A stretch of 6,250 bases of DNA from Nitrosopumilales archaeon (GTDB taxonomy: Archaea > Thermoproteota > Nitrososphaeria > Nitrososphaerales > Nitrosopumilaceae). The translations under genes were made by a program, and so were the position numbers. Location of the stretch: assembly GCA_016838795.1 (NCBI GenBank), contig JAEHKQ010000221.1:1-6250 (forward strand), written 5' to 3'. Under the pieces are notes generated by a model. The model worked only from the letters and a program-made list of their open reading frames with translations, ran no database searches and was not told where the DNA came from. Below, one piece after another: positions 1-5,303 of this stretch; positions within the stretch are counted from its first letter, which is position 1; each line of letters opens with the position of its first letter.

Positions 1-582
1 CCAAACTTTACTATCTTGTCCACCTGTTCTCCAAGAAATAAGAGCTGTATCAAATGTTCCTGCAGGGACTGTGACAGTTTGCATTTCTGTTGGAATAATT
101 TGTTGACCACCAATGTTTGCAATTTTTCCCCATGATGGTTTGCTGAATTCTTTTGGTAAATCTGCATTAGCAAAGGAAGACAACCAAATTATTGAAGATT
201 TGTAGGCACTCCGATATGGACCTATATCTTTACTTCCACCAGTTGGCTCGGGAGCAATTTTTCCCAATTCCATATTTCCAGGGATAACAAATGGACCATC
301 ATAGACTACGACTTGTACAAGCCATTTTGTTTCAGTTTCAACTATGATATCACCTTCTACCCAAATATCCATTTGAAAAAAAGAACAGTCTTTGTAATGA
401 ACAAAACAAAGATCATACGAAAAAAAATCTCCTTTCTTTAATCCTTCGCCAACCCACCAAATTCCTGGATTATCCTTTATGCCACTTGTAATAATATCAA
501 CTTGAGCAAAAGCATTTTGCAATTGGATAGATCCTGAAATTAAAATTACAAAAAGAGTTAAAATGAAAAATAAAGTCTTCAA
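1..582 (-). CDS. Secreted protein of unknown function, N-terminal part (C-terminus beyond left edge)
   Basis: The frame stays open for 194 codons from 582 to the window edge, so the C-terminus is missing. The start must be TTG at 582-580: an in-frame TAA lies three codons upstream (591-589), and the first ATG comes only at residue 71. Residues 1-26 form a clear signal peptide, with Lys2, a hydrophobic core rich in Leu, Ile and Phe, and a cleavage site AFA|Q of the sort common in thaumarchaeal exported proteins. The mature part has a Trp pair (42-43), a GLKKGDFFSYDLC segment with C59 and C66 that could form a disulfide, and a VPAGTF turn at residues 172-177. Such turns occur in several beta-rich envelope proteins, but this is weak evidence. 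It is probably an extracytoplasmic beta-rich protein. I recognise no named family and assign no function. It is transcribed divergently from the small gene at 665. Confidence 0.85.
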   Translation of the reverse strand, partial: MKTLFFILTLFVILISGSIQLQNAFAQVDIITSGIKDNPGIWWVGEGLKKGDFFSYDLCFVHYKDCSFFQMDIWVEGDIIVETETKWLVQVVVYDGPFVIPGNMELGKIAPEPTGGSKDIGPYRSAYKSSIIWLSSFANADLPKEFSKPSWGKIANIGGQQIIPTEMQTVTVPAGTFDTALISWRTGGQDSKVW

Positions 583-606
583 GTTATATTAATAGTCAAT
601 TTCCTC

Positions 607-614
607 GTTTAAAG
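607..614 (-). promoter_or_regulatory. Candidate TATA box for the secreted-protein gene
   Basis: Read on the minus strand this is CTTTAAAC, centred about 28 nt upstream of the TTG start at 582. That spacing would put transcription initiation at or within a few bases of the start codon, giving a leaderless mRNA as is common in archaea. AT-rich sequence makes chance matches frequent. Confidence 0.3.
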
Positions 615-629
615 GTTATTCAAATAAGC

Positions 630-636
630 AAATATA
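630..636 (+). promoter_or_regulatory. Candidate TATA box for the small CxC protein gene
   Basis: AAATATA lies about 32 nt upstream of the ATG at 665, and there is no Shine-Dalgarno-like sequence in between. The spacing fits a very short 5' leader. It sits in the 82-bp divergent gap shared with the gene at 582. Weak match, chosen on position. Confidence 0.25.
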
Positions 637-664
637 GAGGTAATAATAATTTCCTTTTGTAAAA

Positions 665-832
665 ATGTGCGAATGTTCCAATGTTCACCTGTATGAAGTC
701 GAATTCAAGATGGATGGAATGATTGTGGTTCCTACTCACAAAAATTGTGGTGTAGGGCTCAACGAAAAGCAAGCAGAAAAGTTTCAGCAAGACCTTGTGA
801 AAACTTGGGGTATCGAGCAGGAAGAAGAATAA
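665..832 (+). CDS. Small CxC-containing protein of unknown function (55 aa)
   Basis: ATG at 665 opens a 55-codon frame ending in TAA at 830-832. The protein starts MCECSNVHLYEVEF and has Cys2, Cys4 and Cys28, with His8 and His25 nearby. That set of ligands could hold one metal ion such as zinc, or the Cys pair could be redox-active; both are inferences. The middle (residues 10-30) looks like two beta strands (YEVEFKM and MIVVPTH), and residues 33-49 look like an amphipathic helix, followed by an acidic tail EQEEE. Orderly secondary structure and protein-like composition argue for a real gene despite its length. No signal peptide or membrane segment is present, so it is probably cytoplasmic. 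It is convergent with the cysteine-rich gene ending at 868, only 35 bp away. I do not recognise a named family. Confidence 0.68.
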   Translation: MCECSNVHLYEVEFKMDGMIVVPTHKNCGVGLNEKQAEKFQQDLVKTWGIEQEEE

Positions 833-840
833 CTGAAATC

Positions 841-853
841 ATAAAAATAAAAG
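841..853 (-). terminator. U-rich terminator of the cysteine-rich gene
   Basis: Read on the minus strand this is CTTTTATTTTTAT, beginning about 15 nt after the stop codon of the metallothionein-like gene. Archaeal RNA polymerase commonly terminates at such oligo-U tracts without a hairpin. No stem-loop is visible. Confidence 0.4.
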
Positions 854-867
854 ATTAGAATAGTTCC

Positions 868-1011
868 TTATAATTGTGAAACTGCTTCTTTGCAGACGTC
901 ACATTTACAAGTACAATCGGCACTACAAATGCAAGCACTCTGCATTTCACAATCACATTTGTAAGCAGGATCACCGGTATCTGCTTCGCAGCCACATGCT
1001 TGATCTACCAT
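868..1011 (-). CDS. Metallothionein-like cysteine-rich small protein (47 aa)
   Basis: ATG at 1011-1009 opens a 47-codon frame ending in TAA at 870-868; an in-frame stop lies upstream with no other start codon between. Ten of 47 residues are cysteine: C6xC8, C19xC21, C27xC29, C33xC35xC37 and C40. There is no histidine and only one aromatic residue (Tyr17), and acidic residues are frequent. Dense CxC pairs with few aromatics are the hallmark of metallothioneins, which wrap Cu(I), Zn(II) or Cd(II) in thiolate clusters, so a cytoplasmic metal-buffering role is the natural inference. The arrangement does not match the bacterial SmtA/BmtA pattern I know, which uses histidine too, so this may be a separate archaeal type. 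A longer antisense frame covers the same bases and can hide this gene from automatic callers. Alternative: a small protein with structural zinc sites. Confidence 0.8.
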   Translation of the reverse strand: MVDQACGCEADTGDPAYKCDCEMQSACICSADCTCKCDVCKEAVSQL

Positions 1012-1031
1012 GTCAGGTTGATCATTGGCAT

Positions 1032-1043
1032 AGTTTTAAAAGT
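1032..1043 (-). promoter_or_regulatory. TATA box of the metallothionein-like gene
   Basis: The 12-bp self-complementary sequence AGTTTTAAAACT-like core (ACTTTTAAAACT on the minus strand) is centred about 26 nt upstream of the ATG at 1011. This is the spacing from archaeal TATA box to transcription start, so the mRNA is predicted to be leaderless. It indicates that the gene is transcribed separately from the gene ending at 1070. Confidence 0.5.
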
Positions 1044-1069
1044 TTAGTGTTTTTCTATGAATAGAATAA

Positions 1070-1951
1070 TCATGTAGGATTCAGTGTTAAAAGTTCGTTA
1101 GCGGTTTTTTGCAATATCTCAGACTGACGTTCTATTTTTGTAGGCTCGCGTTCAATATCAAAAGCTACTTTCAAAACATGAATTAATTCGGGTTTTTGAT
1201 GTAAAATTCCTTTAATTTTGATCAAAATATTCCTATTGATATAACCCAAATAAAAATAACAATCAGTTAGAAGTGAATTTTTCACGAGATAATTATGTTT
1301 TCGTTGAATTATTTTTGAATGACCATTAGATTCGACCATATCAGAAAAGCCCATAGTGGATTTACACATTCTAGAAAGTAATGATGGTGTGACTCTTTCA
1401 ATTCCTATACAATCATTTACAATAGAAAAGGTTTCATTAATACGATTTTTTTCAAATTCTCGGATATGCTCTAACATATGAGTTGGGCTAGGTCTTTGAT
1501 AGTTAAATCCACAAAGTGCATCTGAAATATAATATGCTCCACACTTTAACCATGATGAAGCAAAAACATCAGAGTTTTTTATTCCTGACTTACTTTTTGC
1601 TACACAAAAAAGTGCATCAATTAAACAACTTTTAATGTAATCCTTGAAGATTTCTTTTTTCTTTTCTTTAATTTTGGATAATAACATTCTAAGTTCCCAT
1701 TGTTCATCCAAAATTATCTGCATTTTTTCATATTGGAGAAGCACATTTGATCTGGATTCCTTTAATGCTCCATGATGTAACTTGACAACTTGATCTTCAA
1801 ACTCAATTAGAGAATCCTCTTGTGTCTTATTGTCAAATACAGTTATGTTATATTCACAGCAATCATAACTTTTTCCTTCATTCTTACACCCTCCCAACCC
1901 AACTGGAAAATTTGTTAATGAAGAATATTCCAAGAATTTTTTTGTGTCCAT
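1070..1951 (-). CDS. Conserved-looking protein of unknown function (293 aa), possibly nucleotidyltransferase-like plus helical domain
   Basis: ATG at 1951 to TGA at 1072-1070. I recognise no named family. The protein has no signal peptide or clear membrane segment, so it is probably cytoplasmic. Residues 15-60 look like an alpha/beta segment with a Gly-rich turn (GLGG, 18-21), a Cys pair (C31, C32) in SYDCCEYNITVFD, and HH at 59-60. Residues 62-290 are mainly helical. The layout, a short G-rich strand region followed by a helical bundle, recalls nucleotidyltransferases of the pol-beta/kanamycin type with a HEPN-like C-terminal domain, and R153-x4-H158 formally fits the HEPN RX4-6H pattern. 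However, the two prolines inside it and the lack of a clean DxD make this only a weak suggestion. There are ten cysteines in total (22, 31, 32, 109, 116, 137, 147, 181, 196, 231), many for an archaeal cytoplasmic protein. Divergent from the roadblock-like gene at 2186. Confidence 0.8.
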   Translation of the reverse strand: MDTKKFLEYSSLTNFPVGLGGCKNEGKSYDCCEYNITVFDNKTQEDSLIEFEDQVVKLHHGALKESRSNVLLQYEKMQIILDEQWELRMLLSKIKEKKKEIFKDYIKSCLIDALFCVAKSKSGIKNSDVFASSWLKCGAYYISDALCGFNYQRPSPTHMLEHIREFEKNRINETFSIVNDCIGIERVTPSLLSRMCKSTMGFSDMVESNGHSKIIQRKHNYLVKNSLLTDCYFYLGYINRNILIKIKGILHQKPELIHVLKVAFDIEREPTKIERQSEILQKTANELLTLNPT

Positions 1952-2003
1952 AAAAAAATAAATTTTAATTTTCTAAAAAACTATTCAACTTACTTATTTT
2001 TAC

Positions 2004-2038
2004 CAAAGAATGTAATGTCTAAACATTGCTTTACTTTG
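2004..2038. repeat. Nested inverted repeat in the divergent intergenic region
   Basis: Outer arms CAAAG (2004-2008) and CTTTG (2034-2038) enclose inner arms AATGT (2014-2018) and ACATT (2023-2027), with a 4-base centre CTAA. The spacings between arms are 5 and 6 bases, so the element is nearly symmetric. It lies between the gene starting at 1951 and the TATA box at 2069-2076. It could be an operator, or a hairpin in a leader transcript if transcription runs leftwards from that TATA box. No function is shown. Confidence 0.4.
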
Positions 2039-2068
2039 TTAGAAAAACTGCCAATTTACAGGGTTTTG

Positions 2069-2076
2069 TATATAAA
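2069..2076. promoter_or_regulatory. TATA box in the 1951/2186 divergent region
   Basis: The sequence is TATATAAA on the plus strand, TTTATATA on the minus strand. The minus reading matches the classical archaeal box A best and would start transcription near 2047, giving a leader of about 95 nt for the 293-residue protein. The plus reading would start near 2100, giving about 85 nt of leader for the roadblock-like gene. No convincing purine-rich BRE settles the direction. Confidence 0.45.
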
Positions 2077-2124
2077 GAATACTAGAAACCTGTTTGATGC
2101 AGCAACTAGTGGTTAACAGTTTGT

Positions 2125-2136
2125 ATTGAATTCAAT
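2125..2136. repeat. 12-bp perfect palindrome upstream of the roadblock-like gene
   Basis: ATTGAATTCAAT is perfectly self-complementary and lies about 50 bp before the ATG at 2186. It is a possible dimeric regulator site. In sequence this AT-rich a chance origin cannot be excluded. Confidence 0.3.
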
Positions 2137-2185
2137 TTTGATAATCACATCTTTGCTTAAGTAATATCATGCTGTATCATATCTC

Positions 2186-2578
2186 ATGAATTTTGACCAA
2201 TTGCTCCAAATTATAATGGATTCTAACGTAAACATTAGACACAGTATAGTTGCTGATTCGGGTGGTAATGTAAAAGCCGTTAATCATCGTGAGGGGATCA
2301 CCAACTATCTATCTGAAGATGAAACTGCGGCTTCACTCAAAAGAGCAGCTAGTGCATGGAAAGCAAGAAAGGCCCTGAAACCAAAGCTTGGAGATGGAAA
2401 ATATGCAGTAGCAGCATTTGAAAAGCTTACCAGGATTACTTTTCCCTTGGGGGATAACCATCTTCTGTTTGTAAGTCTTGGTTCTGATCAGGTCAGGACT
2501 GACGTTCATCATGCAGGCCAACAACAAATCATAGAACATGTTTTGAACATATTAGATGGAGATCCAACGACGCAGTGA
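2186..2578 (+). CDS. Roadblock/LC7-like small protein (DUF6659-type)
   Basis: ATG at 2186 to TGA at 2576-2578, 130 residues. An in-frame TAA at 2162-2164 leaves no other upstream start. The order of elements fits a roadblock/profilin-like fold: a short N-terminal helix (2-12), a strand pair around a turn (IRHSIVADSGGNVKAV, 17-32), a helix from about 43 to 62 (SEDETAASLKRAASAWKARK), then two strands (LTRITFPL and HLLFVSL) and a C-terminal helix (110-123). From memory this resembles small proteins annotated as DUF6659 in Nitrosopumilus; I could not check this by search. Roadblock proteins typically act as dimeric scaffolds or regulators of small GTPases and motors. No catalytic motif, signal peptide or membrane segment is seen, so the role here is unknown. 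It is followed 41 bp later by the dehydrogenase gene on the same strand. Confidence 0.85.
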   Translation: MNFDQLLQIIMDSNVNIRHSIVADSGGNVKAVNHREGITNYLSEDETAASLKRAASAWKARKALKPKLGDGKYAVAAFEKLTRITFPLGDNHLLFVSLGSDQVRTDVHHAGQQQIIEHVLNILDGDPTTQ

Positions 2579-2585
2579 CAATCCC

Positions 2586-2594
2586 ATTAAATTA
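2586..2594 (+). promoter_or_regulatory. Candidate TATA box for the dehydrogenase gene
   Basis: ATTAAATTA lies about 30 nt upstream of the ATG at 2620, inside the 41-bp gap after the roadblock-like gene. There is no Shine-Dalgarno-like sequence before the start. The spacing supports separate, nearly leaderless transcription of the dehydrogenase. Weak alone, because the gap is AT-rich. Confidence 0.35.
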
Positions 2595-2619
2595 TTAGTA
2601 GTGATAAAGCAGCTATTTT

Positions 2620-3450
2620 ATGGATAAAGTAGCTCTTGTTACTGGAAGTTCAAGTGGAATTGGATTTGAAACCTGTCTTGCTCTAGCAAGAGATGGATTT
2701 CATACATTTGCTAGTATGAGAGATACTAAAAAAGCACCACCTTTGCAAGAAGCTGCAAAAAAAGAAAACCTGAATATTGAAATAATTCCTTTGGATGTTG
2801 ACAAAGGAGATTCCATAAAATCTGCCGTTAGTAAAATAATTTCCAAAGTTGGGAGAATCGACGTTCTGGTAAATAATGCAGGTTATGGTCTGTTTGGTTG
2901 TGTTGAAGATGTTCCAGTTGATGATTTTAAAAAACAATTTGAGACAAATTTTTTCGGAATTATTACAATAATTCAAGAAATCGCCCCCATTATGAGAAAA
3001 CAAGGATCTGGTTTTATTGTAAATATCAGCTCTGTGGCAGGAAGAATTGGGTTCCCTGCCTCTCCTGCATATATCAGCTCTAAATTTGCACTAGAAGGAT
3101 TGAGTGAGTGTCTTAGATATGAGCTGGATCAGTTTGGTGTAAAAACTATTATCATAGAACCAGGAGTTATCAAGACATCATTTTTCTCTTCGATGCAAGT
3201 TGTGAAACCAAAAAATGGCTCCCCATACAAAGACATTACAGACAAGGTTGTTTCTGGAGTAAAGATGATGTCAGAAATGGGAACTGCCCCAGTTGAGGTT
3301 GCCAAGACTGTGGTGAAATCAATTAACGAAAAAAATCCTCTTCCTAGATACGTTGTGGGAACCGATGCCGCAATGTTTTTGGAGGCAAAAAAAATGAAAA
3401 CTGACATTGAATTTGAGAATTATCTGAAAAAGGAACTATATCCAGAGTGA
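2620..3450 (+). CDS. Classical short-chain dehydrogenase/reductase (SDR family oxidoreductase)
   Basis: ATG at 2620 to TGA at 3448-3450; 276 residues, usual for a classical SDR. All family landmarks are present: the cofactor-binding TGSSSGIG (8-15), Asp59 in LDV for the adenine ring, NNAG (85-88), the catalytic tetrad Asn110, Ser138, Tyr151 and Lys155 (YISSK), and PG at 181-182 after the sixth strand. Arg34 at the end of the second strand suggests preference for NADP(H) over NAD(H). The SMRD start of the loop after strand two resembles the 17beta-hydroxysteroid-dehydrogenase-like subgroup, whose members reduce or oxidise a carbonyl/hydroxyl group on varied substrates. The substrate cannot be read from sequence, as residues 183-245, the substrate lid, are not diagnostic. 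The protein is cytoplasmic, with no membrane segment. Neighbours give no pathway context. Confidence 0.95.
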   Translation: MDKVALVTGSSSGIGFETCLALARDGFHTFASMRDTKKAPPLQEAAKKENLNIEIIPLDVDKGDSIKSAVSKIISKVGRIDVLVNNAGYGLFGCVEDVPVDDFKKQFETNFFGIITIIQEIAPIMRKQGSGFIVNISSVAGRIGFPASPAYISSKFALEGLSECLRYELDQFGVKTIIIEPGVIKTSFFSSMQVVKPKNGSPYKDITDKVVSGVKMMSEMGTAPVEVAKTVVKSINEKNPLPRYVVGTDAAMFLEAKKMKTDIEFENYLKKELYPE

Positions 3451-3469
3451 CCAAAATGAACCACATTAG

Positions 3470-3477
3470 ATTATATA
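3470..3477 (+). promoter_or_regulatory. Candidate TATA box for topoisomerase IB
   Basis: ATTATATA lies in the 83-bp gap after the dehydrogenase stop. A start site about 25 nt downstream of its centre would fall near 3500, giving a leader of roughly 34 nt before the ATG at 3534. A second AT-rich stretch at 3490-3497 is an alternative. Confidence 0.4.
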
Positions 3478-3533
3478 CAAATTAATCGAGAATTTATCAA
3501 AGTCCGCAATTTTAGGAATGAAATGATGGTAAA

Positions 3534-5204
3534 ATGAAGTGGAAAACCTTGCAACACAATGGAATTCTTTTTCCTCCAGACTTTGAATCTCAAGGAATCA
3601 AGATAAAGATCAAAGGTCAACCGGTAGAACTGAATCTTCTTCAAGAAGAGATGATCTATCAGTGGGCAAAGAAAAAGGACACGCCTTATGTACAGGATAA
3701 GGTTTTTCAGAAAAATTTTACAGCTGATTTTGCAAAAACGTTCAACGCCAAATTCAAAAATCTGTCATACTCCAATATCGATTTTTCTCAAGCCTTCAAA
3801 CTAGTTGACAAAGAAAAAGACCTCAAAGAGATGATGTCAAAAGAAGAAAAAAAGAAACTTGTCGCAAAACGAAAAGAGCTTCGAGAAGAACTCAAAGAAA
3901 AATATGGTAAAGCAATAATTGATGGTGTTGAGGTCGAGCTTGGAAATTACATGGCAGAACCTGCAGGAATTTTCATTGGAAGGGGCGAGCATCCAATGCG
4001 GGGAAAATGGAAACGACGGGCTTTTCCAAAAGATGTTACACTCAACTTAGGTGAAGATGCTAAAATTCCAAAAGGAAGTTGGGGCAAAGTTGTTCATGAG
4101 CGTGACTCGATGTGGATTGCAAGTTGGATGGATGAGCTCACTCAAAAGCGCAAATACGTTTGGCTTGCAGATTCTGCCAGAATTAAACAGGAACGAGACA
4201 AGGCAAAATATGATAAAGCAAAGAACCTTGCTAGAGAGATTGACAAAATCAAAGATAGAATTGTTCAAGATATGCAGAGCAAGGATTCAAAGCTGAAACG
4301 AATCGCCACCGCATGCTATCTTATCTATAGAACCTCAATGAGAGTTGGTGATGAAAAAGATCCCGAGGAAGCTGATACCGTCGGTGCGACTACTCTTCGA
4401 AAGGAGCACATCAAGCTTACCGGTGATGCAATAGAATTTGATTTTCTAGGAAAGGACTTTGTTAGATGGCAAGAAACTATTCCAGCTCAAGGCCACGATA
4501 AACAGTTTCATGATAATTTGAAAGATTTAGTTGAAAACAAAAAAGATTCGGATGAAATATTTCACGATATCACTTCTAGGCATGTAAATGAGTATTATTC
4601 TGGAATTGTTAAAGGAATGACTGCCAAAGTTTTCAGGACATATCTTGCATCACAAGTTGTAACTAAATATCTTAGAGATAATAAAGTCCCTAAATCAAAG
4701 ACTCCTGCTGAAAAACTATACCATGCGAAATTAGCCAATTTGGGGGCTGCAATAATGTGTAACCACAAGAGAACCATCCCTAAAAATTTTGATGAGGTCC
4801 TCCAAAAAAAGCGAGATGTTCTGAAAAAGTTTGAAAAAACAAATCCTACCGACAAGTCTTTAGCCACTTTGAAAAAGGTTGAAACATCTTCTCCAAAAAC
4901 TGACAAGCAAAAGCAAGCCAAACAAAAAAGAATCAAGACGTTAAAGGGGCAGATCAAAAAACAAAAGCAAAAGCATGTAGAACGAACTGAAAAGATTCGT
5001 CTGAGTGTTGATCTTTCTGAAAAAACTCGTGATTATAACACAGGAACGTCTCTCAGGAACTATATCGATCCTAGAATTTTCAAAGCATGGACAGATGAGG
5101 TTGGTGCAGAATGGGAAAAACTGTATACGGCAGCTCTGCAAAAAAAGTTCCTTTGGGTCAAATCAGAGACTGAAAAGTGGGAACAGGTATCACGGCACTA
5201 CTAA
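3534..5204 (+). CDS. topIB: DNA topoisomerase IB (eukaryote-type)
   Basis: ATG at 3534 to TAA at 5202-5204; 556 residues. An in-frame TGA at 3519-3521 fixes this start. The enzyme relaxes positive and negative supercoils by making a transient 3'-phosphotyrosyl nick, without ATP or a metal cofactor. The N-terminal core (about 1-215) contains the DNA-clamp motif GIFIGRGEHPMRGKWKRR. The catalytic core carries all five residues aligned with human TOP1: Arg270 (RVGDEKD), Lys307 (FLGKD), Arg368 (TAKVFRTY), His411 (CNHKR) and the nucleophile Tyr510 (TSLRNYIDPR). A Lys-rich, probably coiled-coil linker (about 415-500) separates His411 from the Tyr domain, as in eukaryotes. The long charged N-terminal extension of eukaryotic enzymes is absent. 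Among archaea this enzyme is known from Thaumarchaeota and relatives, making it the best taxonomic marker in the window. All key residues are intact, so it should be active. Confidence 0.98.
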   Translation: MKWKTLQHNGILFPPDFESQGIKIKIKGQPVELNLLQEEMIYQWAKKKDTPYVQDKVFQKNFTADFAKTFNAKFKNLSYSNIDFSQAFKLVDKEKDLKEMMSKEEKKKLVAKRKELREELKEKYGKAIIDGVEVELGNYMAEPAGIFIGRGEHPMRGKWKRRAFPKDVTLNLGEDAKIPKGSWGKVVHERDSMWIASWMDELTQKRKYVWLADSARIKQERDKAKYDKAKNLAREIDKIKDRIVQDMQSKDSKLKRIATACYLIYRTSMRVGDEKDPEEADTVGATTLRKEHIKLTGDAIEFDFLGKDFVRWQETIPAQGHDKQFHDNLKDLVENKKDSDEIFHDITSRHVNEYYSGIVKGMTAKVFRTYLASQVVTKYLRDNKVPKSKTPAEKLYHAKLANLGAAIMCNHKRTIPKNFDEVLQKKRDVLKKFEKTNPTDKSLATLKKVETSSPKTDKQKQAKQKRIKTLKGQIKKQKQKHVERTEKIRLSVDLSEKTRDYNTGTSLRNYIDPRIFKAWTDEVGAEWEKLYTAALQKKFLWVKSETEKWEQVSRHY

Positions 5205-5284
5205 GTTTCTTGTAATTTAGTATGGCTTTTGTCTTGCTGTTTGTCACAAAAAATCAGAAAAAATTCGATTTACAGTTTGATTAC

Positions 5285-5299
5285 TAAAAATAAAAAAGG
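5285..5299 (-). terminator. Oligo-U terminator of the repeat-module secreted gene
   Basis: Read on the minus strand, CCTTTTTTATTTTTA begins 5 nt after the stop codon at 5306-5304. Two T runs of six and five bases are a typical archaeal intrinsic termination signal. The rest of the 99-bp convergent gap with topoisomerase IB is also T-rich on the plus strand (5205-5245), which could end the topoisomerase transcript. Confidence 0.5.
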
Positions 5300-5303
5300 A
5301 GGC

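Noticed and set aside
876..1064. 62-residue plus-strand frame rich in His, Cys and Tyr
   Set aside because: It is antisense to the ten-Cys minus-strand gene; its odd composition arises from complementing the Cys and Thr codons. No promoter or family resemblance.
2015..2116. 33-residue plus-strand frame (MSKHCFTLLEKL...) in the divergent intergenic region
   Set aside because: It runs straight through the best TATA box in the region, has no own promoter and no recognisable features. A chance frame is the simpler reading.
1952..2185. tRNA or other structured RNA gene in the 234-bp divergent region
   Set aside because: No cloverleaf, no GTTCRA-type T-loop and no stable GC-rich stem found; only AT-rich dyads.
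2333..2539. Minus-strand frame inside the roadblock-like gene
   Set aside because: Shadow of the plus-strand gene; low-complexity Cys/Phe/Ser composition and no start signals.
2683..3407. Two minus-strand frames opposite the dehydrogenase gene
   Set aside because: The plus strand has an unambiguous SDR with all motifs; the antisense frames show no family features.
4047..5220. Several frames on both strands overlapping the topoisomerase gene (4047-4268, 4051-4296, 4595-4957, 4941-5141, 5005-5220)
   Set aside because: All lie within the intact topoisomerase IB coding frame and show no protein-like features of their own.
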